Assembly: GCF_014204795.1 (NCBI RefSeq)
Contig: NZ_JACHMB010000001.1
Location: 12,800,501-12,864,500, forward strand
DNA from: Nonomuraea jabiensis
GTDB lineage: Bacteria; Actinomycetota; Actinomycetes; Streptosporangiales; Streptosporangiaceae
Direction: 5' to 3'
Length of the DNA: 64,000 bases
The notes beneath the pieces were generated by a model that was not told the DNA's origin, ran no database searches, and saw only the letters and a list, made by a program, of their open reading frames with translations. Below, one piece after another: positions 34,564 through 42,774 of this stretch; the stretch's first letter is position 1, and every line of letters begins with the position of its first letter. The translations under genes were made by a program, and so were the position numbers.

Positions 34564-35799
34564 TCATCGCGGGTTGACGACCTCGCGGTCGTAGGTGGCG
34601 AAGCGGGCCGGAACCTCGCTCCGTACTGGGTTGGCGTGGCCACGCGGCTCGGCGAGGAGCCGGCGGAACATCGCCGGCCCCTCTTCCGCCGCGCGTTGAG
34701 ATCGAGGTTCGGTCTCATGGCCCGACGCCCCGGCGACCCGCACCAGCGCCGTGGCGGCGAGCAGAACGGCGGCCGGGAGAACGGCCACCAGGACGGAGAC
34801 GAGCCCGGAATCGGGCCCCTCCGACAACGGCCGGTCGATCAGCACTGTGGCGCCCATCGCGCCGATCACCCCACCCAGCAGCGCCCACGTGCCGATGGTG
34901 CCGATCGCGGAGGCGTGCTGACCGGGTCCGGCGCTCGCGATGGTCCCCGCCAGAAGGCCGACCGCGAGCGCGCCGAATCCGGCGCCCATCAGCACCGCGC
35001 CGAGCAGGCTCCACCCGTCGGAAGACGAGTGGGCGAGCAGCGGCGCGCAACCTCCGCCCAGAGCGAAGCCTCCGCCGTAGACGACTCCGCCGGTCCCGAC
35101 GCGGCGGACGGCCAGGACGGCCGCCGGAGTCACCGCGATCGTGGCCGACAGGAGCCCGGCCGTCTCCACAAAAGGCGGTCCCATGGCGAGCGCGGCGAAA
35201 GAGGCCGCGCCGGACAGGCAGAACGCGCCCGCCGCCGTCGGGAGTCCGCTACGTCGCCGCAGCCGCAGGTCGATCGCGTGCGCACGGCGCCACCACGAGG
35301 TCACGTACGATCCCGCGTACGACCTCGTGATCGGCTCCGCGGCCGCGGCCGCACGGCCCGGCGAACGCCGATAAAGCCGGCCCCAGGCGCTACCCCTCGT
35401 GTCGGCCAGCACGCCAGCCGCTAACGCGCTGGTCGACAGCACCGCGCCGACTAAGTCGGGCACGTGCCGCGCGATGCCGGAGGGATGGGGAAGCGCCGGG
35501 GCCAGCGGCACAAGCGCCACCGTCAGTCCCAGGCGGGGAAGTCGGCCGTGTTCGGCCGGCGGCCACCCGCCGTCTGACAGCAGCGCCAGCATTCCCGCTC
35601 CTGCGCACGCGCACCAGAACGCGACGCCCCAGGGCCGGTGGCCGGTGGGCGGCGCGCCGGGCGGCAGCGCGTACGCGGCGGGGAACCTCATGGTGACGCC
35701 GAGGTGGTGACCCGGCCGCCTCCTGACCCGGTGCCGTGGCCACGCCACGGCTGCCGGGACCGGTGCGGCCCGGTGCGCGGGGATGGGCGTCGGCGTCAT
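34564..35799 (-). CDS. Multispanning membrane protein, MFS-like C-terminal half
   Basis: A 411-aa protein from ATG 35799, which overlaps the stop of the upstream gene by 4 bp (ATGA). About nine hydrophobic segments are visible. The second half (LLGAVLMGAGFGALAVGLLAG, then TIGTWALLGGVIGAMGATVLI) looks like helices 10-14 of a DHA2-type MFS pump, while the first 60 residues are Pro/Arg-rich and hydrophilic. It is probably the exporter of the operon, but it is shorter and more divergent than normal MFS proteins, so it may be a derived or partly decayed transporter. Confidence 0.65.
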   Translation of the reverse strand: MTPTPIPAHRAAPVPAAVAWPRHRVRRRPGHHLGVTMRFPAAYALPPGAPPTGHRPWGVAFWCACAGAGMLALLSDGGWPPAEHGRLPRLGLTVALVPLAPALPHPSGIARHVPDLVGAVLSTSALAAGVLADTRGSAWGRLYRRSPGRAAAAAEPITRSYAGSYVTSWWRRAHAIDLRLRRRSGLPTAAGAFCLSGAASFAALAMGPPFVETAGLLSATIAVTPAAVLAVRRVGTGGVVYGGGFALGGGCAPLLAHSSSDGWSLLGAVLMGAGFGALAVGLLAGTIASAGPGQHASAIGTIGTWALLGGVIGAMGATVLIDRPLSEGPDSGLVSVLVAVLPAAVLLAATALVRVAGASGHETEPRSQRAAEEGPAMFRRLLAEPRGHANPVRSEVPARFATYDREVVNPR

Positions 35800-36542
35800 C
35801 GCGCCGTCCCCGCTCTGGTGGTGGCCACGTTGGGCACGCTGACGCAGACCATGCGCTCGGTCAGCCCCACCCCCGGAGAGGAGTCCGGCGTGGCGGAGCA
35901 CGATGCCGACGAACGGGCGCGCGACCTGGCCGGCACCGCACCACCGGCGACCGTGCGCGCGACCTTCGAGGCGAGCGCGAGATGTTCGCAGCAGCGGCAG
36001 CCGACCTTGGCTTCGAGCCCCGCCACCTGGGCGAGCCTGAGCCGCAGCGGCTCCAGCGACGACCGGCGTTCCAGGCCGTCGAGGTCCTCCAGCCGGGCGG
36101 GCCAGCGCAGCGCGTCGCGGCAGCGGGTCTCCACCTCGGCCGGGAGCTCCGCCACGGGGAACCCCTCGTGGCGCAGCCGCGTGGCGATCATGACGGCCAT
36201 GAAGGCCGTCTTGTCGAAGTCGGCCAGCCGTCCCTTCAGGGCCGCACTCAGCATCCTGGCCCGGTGGCTCAGGCAGACCGCACTCCACCCGAGCAACAGC
36301 AGCCGATCAGGTCCCGTCTCCGTGTGCCAGCCGGCCAGCCGCAGCTCGCGGGCCATCCGGTGGTAGAAACGCCAACGGTGAGAAGGGCTTTCCAGCCAGA
36401 CCTGGAGGCCGCCGAGAGGCAGGCTCGCGACCTGGACGCCGGCTCCCACTGCCGGCCCGGCCACGCGCGAGCAGATCCGCTGCACCACTCGCTCCTGCCC
36501 CGTGGAGGACAGATCTTCGAGGTGCGATGAATCCATGGTCAC
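35796..36542 (-). CDS. Unknown protein, first gene of the monooxygenase operon
   Basis: A 248-aa protein whose GTG start at 36542 is set by GGAGGAGG nine bases upstream; the ATG at 36536 is the alternative. No family recognised. The first 70 residues contain a beta-rich piece (VQVASLPLGGLQVWLESP), followed by helices with LADFDKTAFMAVMIATRLRHEG and a cysteine cluster CRCCEHLALASK around residue 190. The last 50 residues are Ser/Arg/Thr-rich and probably disordered. It is translationally coupled to the membrane protein gene and divergent from the two-HTH regulator. Confidence 0.6.
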   Translation of the reverse strand: MTMDSSHLEDLSSTGQERVVQRICSRVAGPAVGAGVQVASLPLGGLQVWLESPSHRWRFYHRMARELRLAGWHTETGPDRLLLLGWSAVCLSHRARMLSAALKGRLADFDKTAFMAVMIATRLRHEGFPVAELPAEVETRCRDALRWPARLEDLDGLERRSSLEPLRLRLAQVAGLEAKVGCRCCEHLALASKVARTVAGGAVPARSRARSSASCSATPDSSPGVGLTERMVCVSVPNVATTRAGTAR

Positions 36543-36618
36543 GTCCGGCCACCTCCTCCCCGACTGTTAAGCCACAGTTACCATGCCCTCCGATAGTCCG
36601 CTTACGAACGAGGCTATG

Positions 36619-36645
36619 TCAACTGACAGTTTGCGCATAAGTTGA
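36619..36645. promoter_or_regulatory. Inverted repeats in the divergent promoter of the operon and the two-HTH regulator
   Basis: AACTGaCAGTT (36621-36631) is a perfect 5-bp inverted repeat, and TCAACT (36619-36624) with AGTTGA (36640-36645) forms a second, wider one. The 200-bp region is AT-rich compared with its surroundings. It is a plausible operator for the adjacent XRE protein; function not shown. Confidence 0.45.
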
Positions 36646-36744
36646 TACCTACTCGCGGGGCAGAGCTGCCCCGCATGGCAGGGGACAGTGCGGCTCGCGT
36701 CCCTTACGCTGGAAAAGTTCACGGGCGGTGGATGGAGGTGTGCC

Positions 36745-38007
36745 GTGGCGAACTTCGCCGAACGGCTCGATCTTGCGCTGACCAAGCGCGGCTTCACCGG
36801 CGCGCAGGTCGCCTCCGCCCTGACGGAGGCGGGCATCCCGATCACCCGCGCCTACGTCAGCCAGCTGCGCACCGGCAAGCAGACCAACCCGACGCTCCAG
36901 GTGCTCAGGGCGCTGGCCTCGTGCCTCCAGGTGAGCGTCGGCTGGCTGGTCGGTGACGACTACCTCGAGTCCGGCGCGGTCGAGGACCTCCAGCTGCGCG
37001 CGGCCTCCATCGGCCTGGGCGCCTCAGAGCTGTCCGAGAGCTCCCTGACGCTGCTGCGCGGCGTGGTCGAGCTGGCCCGCAGGGCCGAAGGGCTGCCCGA
37101 CGAGCCGGAGCCCCCCTCCTCCCCCGACATCCCCGAGGCGGCCGCCCCGCTGAGCGGGCCGCAGCGCCGGGCGCTCGGCAAGCGGCTGCACGGCCTGCGC
37201 CTGGCCGCCGGCCTGTCGGTCGAGCAGGTGGAGACGGCGGTCGGCAAGGGAGCCGCCGCGATCCCGGCCATCGAGGAGGGCAGGATCGCGCCTGCCCCCA
37301 TCACCGCCGAGCGCCTGCTCGCCCTCTACGGCGTCACCGTCCCGCCCATCCGCGAATACGTGCTGTCGCTGGCCAGGGGCGAGCGCGAGGCCGCCTGGTA
37401 CGACGCGCAGTCGGTGCCGGTCTGGCTGGCCACCACGTACGCGCTGGAGCAGCGGGCCACGGTGATCCGCACCTACCACCCGCAGTTCGTCCCGCCGCTG
37501 CTGCAGACCGAGGAATACGCCAGGGCGGCCGTCACCGTGGCCGGGCCGGCGACGCTCGGGCAGCAGACGGTCGACGAGGCGCTCGCCCTCGTGCTGGCCC
37601 GCCAGGAGTCCGTGGCCCGCGACAGCGGCATCGTGGTGTGGGCGGTCATCGACGAGAGCGTGCTGACCCGCTCGATCGTGGGGCCGCACGTCCAGCTCCG
37701 CCAGATCGACCAGCTCATCGAGCACGCCAAGCGGCCCAACATCTCGCTCCACGTGGTGCCGGCGGAGGATCCCGTCTACGTGCCGCGCACCGGTCCGTTC
37801 ACGCTCTGGCGCTTCGCCGAGGCGTTCGAGGCCGACATCGCGTGCGCCCACGGCATCGAGTCCGACGAGCTGATCACCGACACCACCGCGGTGGAGGCAT
37901 ACCATCAGGCGTTCACCAAGCTGTCGGTGACGACGACGACCCGCGAAGAGACTTTCGAGGTGTTGAATTTCCACCGCGAGCGGCTTTCGCGTTCCCTCGG
38001 AAAGTGA
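36745..38007 (+). CDS. XRE-family regulator with two HTH domains and a DUF5753 domain
   Basis: A 420-aa protein from GTG 36745, with GGAGG seven bases upstream. Residues 3-70 form one XRE-type HTH (FAERLDLALTKRGFTGAQVA, ending VGWLVG). After an acidic Pro linker, residues 140-195 form a second HTH (ALGKRLHGLRLAAGLSVEQVE). Residues 205-400 are DUF5753: YHPQFVPPLLQTEEYAR, VIDESVLTR, ISLHVVPAE and GPFTLWRF. DUF5753 regulators normally carry a single HTH and sit beside a DUF397 gene; none is here. Divergent from the 36.5-32.4 kb operon. Confidence 0.88.
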   Translation: MANFAERLDLALTKRGFTGAQVASALTEAGIPITRAYVSQLRTGKQTNPTLQVLRALASCLQVSVGWLVGDDYLESGAVEDLQLRAASIGLGASELSESSLTLLRGVVELARRAEGLPDEPEPPSSPDIPEAAAPLSGPQRRALGKRLHGLRLAAGLSVEQVETAVGKGAAAIPAIEEGRIAPAPITAERLLALYGVTVPPIREYVLSLARGEREAAWYDAQSVPVWLATTYALEQRATVIRTYHPQFVPPLLQTEEYARAAVTVAGPATLGQQTVDEALALVLARQESVARDSGIVVWAVIDESVLTRSIVGPHVQLRQIDQLIEHAKRPNISLHVVPAEDPVYVPRTGPFTLWRFAEAFEADIACAHGIESDELITDTTAVEAYHQAFTKLSVTTTTREETFEVLNFHRERLSRSLGK

Positions 38008-38191
38008 TCTCCTTCCCTAATGGATGATCGTTATTCCCGGTAGCGGGTTAGGCAGATATACCGAAAACTAATGGCTTTTCCGGTTGTCATCCGCCGCGCA
38101 GCGAGGATCATAAGTTCTGGGTCATCGAGTGGGGTCCGAAAGGATCAATCTTTTCCCGAGATAGTGGGCGAGGGGAAAGGGGCAACACTCA

Positions 38192-39025
38192 ATGCGTCAG
38201 CGTGCCATCCGAAACCTGGCGAAGCTGGAGATGACCCAAGCCAGGATCACCCGGGTTCTCGACGCCGCCACGGGTGGGAAGAACAACTTCGTGGCGGACA
38301 GAGACGCAGTGCGCCGCTACGACCAGGCCGCTCCCGTCGTGACGACGGCCGCACGGGCCGTGCTCCACTATTTGTGCCGTGTGGTGCGTCATCTGGCCGG
38401 CGAAGGGGTGGACCAGTTCGTCATTGTCGGGAGTGGAGTGCCCAGCGGCCTGCCGGCGGGCAGACAGTTGCACGACGTGGCCCGTGACGCCCTGTGCGGC
38501 GCGGTCCCCCGGGTGGTCTACGTGGAGAACGACCCGATGGTGCTGGCCGGAGCCCGGGCGACCATCGAGCCCGTCACCGACCTCGTACGCGTCGTAGAGG
38601 GCGACGTGCGCGAGATCGACGACCTCCTCGATGACCGGGTCCTGCAGACGTTCCTCGACTGGGACCGGCCCATGGCCGTGCTGCTGCTGTCGACCCACAG
38701 CCTGAACGACGACGAGTACTTCCACTACGTGATCAAGCGGATCCGGCAGGTGGTGCCCGAAGGGAGCTACCTGACGCTGCTGCAGACCACGTTCGACGCG
38801 ATCCCGCCGGAGCTGCTGGGAGCGATTCACGACCTGCTGGCGATGACGCTGCCGGGTCACGCGATTCGCAACAGAGAGGAGGTCGCGGCGTTGCTCGAAG
38901 GTCTGGTGCTGGTCGATCCGGGGTTGGTGTGGATCCCGGAATGGCGGCCGGACGGCCTCGGCACCGCCTGCGCCGAACAACCGAGCTCTTCGGGGAGTTA
39001 CGGGGCCGTGGCCCGCATCCCCTGA
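38192..39025 (+). CDS. SAM-dependent methyltransferase of the PF04672 (DUF574) family
   Basis: A 277-aa protein. The N-terminus RITRVLDAATGGKNNFVADRDAV matches the R-x-Y-D-x-x-x-GGKDNFxxDR opening of this actinobacterial family; a Rossmann-like VVYVENDPMVLAGARA and EGDVREIDDLL follow. These proteins are often found next to XRE-DUF5753 regulators, as here. The acceptor substrate is unknown. The 184-bp upstream region is AT-rich and probably holds its promoter; ATG 38192 has GGGG upstream. Confidence 0.85.
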   Translation: MRQRAIRNLAKLEMTQARITRVLDAATGGKNNFVADRDAVRRYDQAAPVVTTAARAVLHYLCRVVRHLAGEGVDQFVIVGSGVPSGLPAGRQLHDVARDALCGAVPRVVYVENDPMVLAGARATIEPVTDLVRVVEGDVREIDDLLDDRVLQTFLDWDRPMAVLLLSTHSLNDDEYFHYVIKRIRQVVPEGSYLTLLQTTFDAIPPELLGAIHDLLAMTLPGHAIRNREEVAALLEGLVLVDPGLVWIPEWRPDGLGTACAEQPSSSGSYGAVARIP

Positions 39026-39070
39026 CACCGGAGGGTCCGGCCGCGCCGCCATGTCGCGGCGCGGCCGAAC

Positions 39071-39877
39071 TCAGTCCCACCAGAACGACCAGGCGTGCTC
39101 GCCGATGATCTGCTCGGCATAGCCCTGCAGGTCACCGGGGCCCTGGACGATGTTGTCCGGGCAGAACGTCCAGTGCTCGGCGGCCACGTGCAACGCGTGC
39201 TCGGGATCGACCGGCGGCGCGGCCACGCTCAGGTCCAGGGTGTTGAACCCGACGCTCACCACCCGCGCCCCGAACCGGTCCTCCCAGCTGCGCACCACCG
39301 CGGCCAGCGGGACCATCCACTCATTGTGGTGCAGCGCGCCCTGCCAGCCCATCACGGCCAGCGCGTCGGCGCCCCTGGAGGCGGCGACCAGGCCGAGCGG
39401 CATCCCCTTGACGGCCAGCTCGCCCGCGAGCCAGTCGGCGACCGCCTCGGGGGCGGCCTTGAGCACCCCGGGCGGGGCGGGACCGGGACAGATCGCCCCG
39501 AACGGGTCCAGCTCCTCCAGCGCGTCCGGCGGCATCTGGGCCACCCACTCCTCCCACACCTCGGCCATGAACCCCTCGGCGGTGAAGTGGTCGATCTGGC
39601 GAGGGTCGTCCGGGACGATCTGCCCGACCCCCCAGGGCTGCGCCGACTCGTCCAGCAGCACCGGCCACAGGCCGCTGTGCGGCTGCCACTCGCGCATGCG
39701 CCGCCAGTCCTCGCCGGACGCCGGCTCCTCGCTCATCCAGAACGCCGGCCTGATCGCATTACCCTGCCGGGTGTAGCCGGGATCGGGCCAGACCAGCTCG
39801 CCCGGCGGCAGCCCCGCGGGCAGCCTGTGCCCCCTGCCGCCGTCGGCGAACAGCCGCCCCAGCTCGCGTGCGCTCAT
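39071..39877 (-). CDS. DUF4253 domain protein
   Basis: A 268-aa protein from ATG 39877, preceded by GGTAGGG. The C-terminal half shows the DUF4253 pattern: LAVMGWQGALHHNEWM, VVRSWEDRFGARVVSVGFNTLDL, then the ending EHWTFCPDNI and GEHAWSFWWD. The family is common in actinobacteria and has been suggested, on context only, to be an immunity or SUKH-like accessory protein. No toxin gene is adjacent. It is divergent from the HAD gene at 39986. Confidence 0.85.
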   Translation of the reverse strand: MSARELGRLFADGGRGHRLPAGLPPGELVWPDPGYTRQGNAIRPAFWMSEEPASGEDWRRMREWQPHSGLWPVLLDESAQPWGVGQIVPDDPRQIDHFTAEGFMAEVWEEWVAQMPPDALEELDPFGAICPGPAPPGVLKAAPEAVADWLAGELAVKGMPLGLVAASRGADALAVMGWQGALHHNEWMVPLAAVVRSWEDRFGARVVSVGFNTLDLSVAAPPVDPEHALHVAAEHWTFCPDNIVQGPGDLQGYAEQIIGEHAWSFWWD

Positions 39878-39985
39878 GCCCTACCGTTCCGATACCGAAT
39901 CCTGTCTCGGAGATGGTAGTCCGGCCGGTCGCCCTTGGACCTTTGACGACGCGGGAAATGCTGACGACTGTCACAATGAGGGGCT

Positions 39986-40564
39986 GTGATCCCCTTTGAC
40001 GCGGTTCTGTCTGACCTTGATGGAGTGCTCCGGCTCTTCGACCATGCCGCCCAGGCCGACATCGAGGCCCGGTACGGCCTGCCGCTCATGAAGACGGCCC
40101 TCGACCCCGCGCTGATCCTGCCCGCCACGCTCGGCCAGGTCACCGAGGCGGAGTGGCTGGAGTCGGTCGTCGTCGCGCTCGGCGGCGGCGAGCGGGCCCG
40201 CCAGGCCGTGGCCGAGTTCGCGCAGGTGCGCTTCTGGGTGGACGAGGAGGTCAGGGCGCTGCTGGCCAAGGCGCAGCAGCACGTGCCCGTGGTGATCGTG
40301 ACCAACGCCACGGACTCGCTGGAGCAGCACCTCGACCTGATGGGGCTCACGTACTTCGCGGACGACGTGGTCAGCAGCGCCAGGGTGGGCGTGGCCAAGC
40401 CCGACCGGCGGATCTACGAGATCGCCGCGGAGCGGGCCGGGGTCGCGCCGGAGCGCTGCCTGTTCGTGGACGACCGGCTGCAGAACGTGGAGGCGGCCAG
40501 GTCGCTCGGCATGACCGGGGTCCACTACCGCTCGTTCCAGGATCTGGCGGCCGTACTGGGGTGA
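39986..40564 (+). CDS. HAD-IA family hydrolase
   Basis: A 192-aa protein from GTG 39986. Motif I is VLSDLDGVL, motif II VVIVTNATDS, motif III the Lys in VGVAKPDRRIYE, and motif IV CLFVDDRLQNVEAA. The layout is that of the epoxide hydrolase N-terminal phosphatase/haloacid dehalogenase group with a helical cap. Substrate unknown. Its last 40 bp overlap the 3' end of the convergent TenA gene. Confidence 0.9.
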   Translation: MIPFDAVLSDLDGVLRLFDHAAQADIEARYGLPLMKTALDPALILPATLGQVTEAEWLESVVVALGGGERARQAVAEFAQVRFWVDEEVRALLAKAQQHVPVVIVTNATDSLEQHLDLMGLTYFADDVVSSARVGVAKPDRRIYEIAAERAGVAPERCLFVDDRLQNVEAARSLGMTGVHYRSFQDLAAVLG

Positions 40565-41208
40565 GGGGCGGCGGCCTGGTCGAAGAAGGCCCGTTCCAGC
40601 TCGACCGCCAGGCGGAAGACGTCCAGCACCGCCGTCCGGCGCTCCTCGTCCAGGTCCGCGCCGAGGCGATCGAGCTCGCCCCGCAGGAAGTCCACCCAGG
40701 CCCGGAACTCCGGGCCCTCGTGCAGCTCGATCCACTCGCGGTGCACGAAGCTCTCCGGCAGCGGCCGGCCGGCCCGCGACGCCCAGCCCAGGTAGCACCA
40801 TTCGGCCACGCAGAGCACGGCGACGATCAGCAGATAGTCCTGTGACGTGCGGACCTCGTCCATGAGCTGCCTGAACGCGGCCGTCACCGGCTCGGGCGGG
40901 GCGTCGGTCCGCCCGCCCAGCGCGGCCAGGGCCCGGTGGAAGTACGTCTTCTCCTCGGTGGTCGCCACCTGACCGAGGAACTTGCCGTAGGGCACCCGCG
41001 CCTCGAACGTGTCCGCGCTCGCCACGGCCGCCCCGAGCAGGGCCGTGAACGAGTCCACGAACTGGAAGTCCTGCTCCAGGTAGCGCCGCATGCCGTCGTC
41101 GGGCGCCGAGCCCGTCGTGATCGCCATCGCGAACGGGTGCGTCACCACCGCCGTCCACTCGGGCTCGCACTGCTCCCTGAGCCATTCACTGAAGGATCGC
41201 TCGCTCAC
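40525..41208 (-). CDS. TenA/THI-4 family protein (aminopyrimidine aminohydrolase type)
   Basis: A 227-aa all-helical protein from GTG 41208. FRQYLEQD-like MRRYLEQDFQFVDSF, a TTEEKTYFHRAL segment and VLCVAEWCYLGWA match the TenA family, in which Cys and Glu residues drive hydrolysis of degraded thiamin pyrimidines for salvage. The Cys of WCYLGW is not at the canonical catalytic position, so it may belong to the TenA_E class. No TPP riboswitch is seen upstream. The 3' end overlaps the HAD gene by 40 bp. Confidence 0.85.
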   Translation of the reverse strand: MSERSFSEWLREQCEPEWTAVVTHPFAMAITTGSAPDDGMRRYLEQDFQFVDSFTALLGAAVASADTFEARVPYGKFLGQVATTEEKTYFHRALAALGGRTDAPPEPVTAAFRQLMDEVRTSQDYLLIVAVLCVAEWCYLGWASRAGRPLPESFVHREWIELHEGPEFRAWVDFLRGELDRLGADLDEERRTAVLDVFRLAVELERAFFDQAAAPHPSTAARSWNER

Positions 41209-41263
41209 GATCCGACCGTACCCAGGCCCTCGCGTCGCATAGCGCCAGGGGACCTCAACCCCT

Positions 41264-41295
41264 TCCTCCCGGAGGACACCAGGCCTCCGGGAGGA
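41264..41295. other. Perfect hairpin in the TenA leader
   Basis: A perfect 12-bp stem (TCCTCCCGGAGG at 41264-41275 with its complement at 41284-41295) and an 8-nt loop, 56 bp before the TenA start. Each arm is itself nearly self-complementary. It could be a terminator of read-through or a leader structure. Confidence 0.75.
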
Positions 41296-41381
41296 GCCAG
41301 CCCTCCCCCTATTCCCTCAAAGGGACCTCAGCCGGAGTGCGGCGAGGAATAAGGGTGCGGCGGGAAGCACCAACAAGGGGT

Positions 41382-41417
41382 TGTTTCCGGCGCGGCTCGC
41401 GCCAACCGCGCCGGAAA
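41382..41417. terminator. 13-bp hairpin terminator
   Basis: GTTTCCGGCGCGG (41382-41394) and its exact complement (41405-41417) around a 10-nt loop, downstream of the TIGR03118 gene on the minus strand. It is the second of two stacked hairpins met by that transcript. Confidence 0.8.
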
Positions 41418-41432
41418 CGTCCGCGTGACCGC

Positions 41433-41479
41433 CGCCCCCGGCCTTGCTCGGCGAGCTGCGCTTCTCGCCAGGCCGGGGG
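41433..41479. terminator. Two-tier hairpin terminator
   Basis: An 11-bp outer stem (GCCCCCGGCCT at 41433-41443 with 41469-41479) encloses a 6-bp inner stem (GGCGAG at 41449-41454 with CTCGCC at 41463-41468). It begins 20 bp past the stop of the TIGR03118 gene. Together with the other two hairpins it accounts for most of the 290-bp gap. Confidence 0.8.
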
Positions 41480-41499
41480 CGACGGCGAGAGAGCGCCGC

Positions 41500-42654
41500 T
41501 CAGTACCCGCCGTACGGGTTCTGGGAGGACGACCGGCTACTGGGGGCGCTCGTCTGGTGGCCCGACGGGTGGTTCGTCGGGGAGCTCGACGGCGTCGACG
41601 TGGGCGTCGCGGTGGACGTCGGCTTGGTGCCCTGCGGGGCGATGATGCCGATCAGGCCGTGCTTGGTGCCGTCGATGCCCGCGGAGAACCACATGGAGTC
41701 CTCGCCGCCGTTGGTGGCGGTGCCGGGCTCCAGGTCCCACAGGCCGGGCAGCACGATGGGCTTGCCGTCGGCCGTGGTCAGCGCGCCCAGGTGGCGGCTG
41801 TTCTTGTACGCGTGCACGGTGCCGTCGCCGAAGTTGCCGATGAGCAGCGCGCCCCTGTACTGTCCCCAGCCCCTCGGCGCGGCGGTGATCCCCCAGGGGG
41901 CGTTGAGCCCGACCCTGGAGATGCGGCCGGTGAGGCGCCCGCCGGCGTTGAAACGGCTCACGAAGCCCTTGCCCTCGCCGAATTCGGGCTTGCCGGTGGA
42001 CGGGTCACGCAGGGCCCAGGTCACCCAGATGCTGCCGTTGGCGATCGCCACGTTGTAGGCCTTGTACGTCCTGGGCACGCCCGGGTCGCGGAACTGCCAG
42101 CTCTTCAGGCTGATGCGCCGGAAGTCCTCGTCGAAGGCGTGGACGCGGCCGCTCGCGAAGTCGGCGGCCAGCAAGAAGTCGCCGTCGTCGGTCTCGACGA
42201 GCTCCAGCCCCTTGTAGTCGGCGCCGCGGGTGAAGGCCGCGATGATCGCGTTCTTCGGGTCCACGTCCTTGTTCCAGCCCGTGATGGCTCCGCTCGGGCT
42301 GGAGAAGATGAACGTGGCGGGCTTGCCCTTGACGGTGAAGCCCTCGCCCGGGTTGAACACCTGGCCGGTGGGTGCTCCGCCGGGGATCCACACCTCGGTC
42401 TGCTCCTTCTTGCCCGTGCCGGAGTAGACGGTGGCGGTGCCGGTGCCGGTGTTGGAGACCCACAGAGTCTTGCCCATGGCCAGGCCCCACGGGTTGACGA
42501 CCTTGGCGTCGGTGACCGGGGCTTTGCCCTGAACGTCCGACACAAGGTTGATCACGTCGAATCGGTTCCTGGTTGTGGTGGCGTGCGCGGGAGTGGTGAG
42601 AGTCGCTCCCAGCACAACCGCAACAGCGCAGAGTGTGATGATGCGTGGCCGCAT
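41500..42654 (-). CDS. Secreted TIGR03118-type beta-propeller protein
   Basis: A 384-aa protein from ATG 42654 with AGGAGG at eight bases. Residues 1-25 are a signal peptide (LTTPAHA). The body matches the TIGR03118 pattern: NLVSDVQGKAPVTDAKVVNPWGLA, LWVSNTGTGTATVYSG, a NAPWGITAAP segment and LLIGNFGDGTVHAY, with repeats that suggest a propeller. The last 45 residues are a Ser/Thr/Pro tail, possibly a cell-wall spacer. Function of the family is unknown. Confidence 0.88.
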   Translation of the reverse strand: MRPRIITLCAVAVVLGATLTTPAHATTTRNRFDVINLVSDVQGKAPVTDAKVVNPWGLAMGKTLWVSNTGTGTATVYSGTGKKEQTEVWIPGGAPTGQVFNPGEGFTVKGKPATFIFSSPSGAITGWNKDVDPKNAIIAAFTRGADYKGLELVETDDGDFLLAADFASGRVHAFDEDFRRISLKSWQFRDPGVPRTYKAYNVAIANGSIWVTWALRDPSTGKPEFGEGKGFVSRFNAGGRLTGRISRVGLNAPWGITAAPRGWGQYRGALLIGNFGDGTVHAYKNSRHLGALTTADGKPIVLPGLWDLEPGTATNGGEDSMWFSAGIDGTKHGLIGIIAPQGTKPTSTATPTSTPSSSPTNHPSGHQTSAPSSRSSSQNPYGGY

Positions 42655-42774
42655 CCGTTGCCTCCTAGTTAGCGCTTGTGACGCGAGATACGTGGAGGGC
42701 TGTGGGGCGGTTCAGCCGGTTCCGGAAATATCAGGACGGGAGTTTTTTCGTGTCCGAAGGGGAGAGGGATTGAC

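Noticed and set aside
34345..34718. A 146-codon frame covering the 68-aa peptide gene in another frame
   Set aside because: Arg/Ser/Thr-rich translation without a ribosome-binding site; only its last ten codons (34310-34278) have a good start signal.
41209..41340. TPP riboswitch ahead of the TenA gene
   Set aside because: The conserved CUGAGA and pyrophosphate-helix sequences are missing; only a simple hairpin is present.
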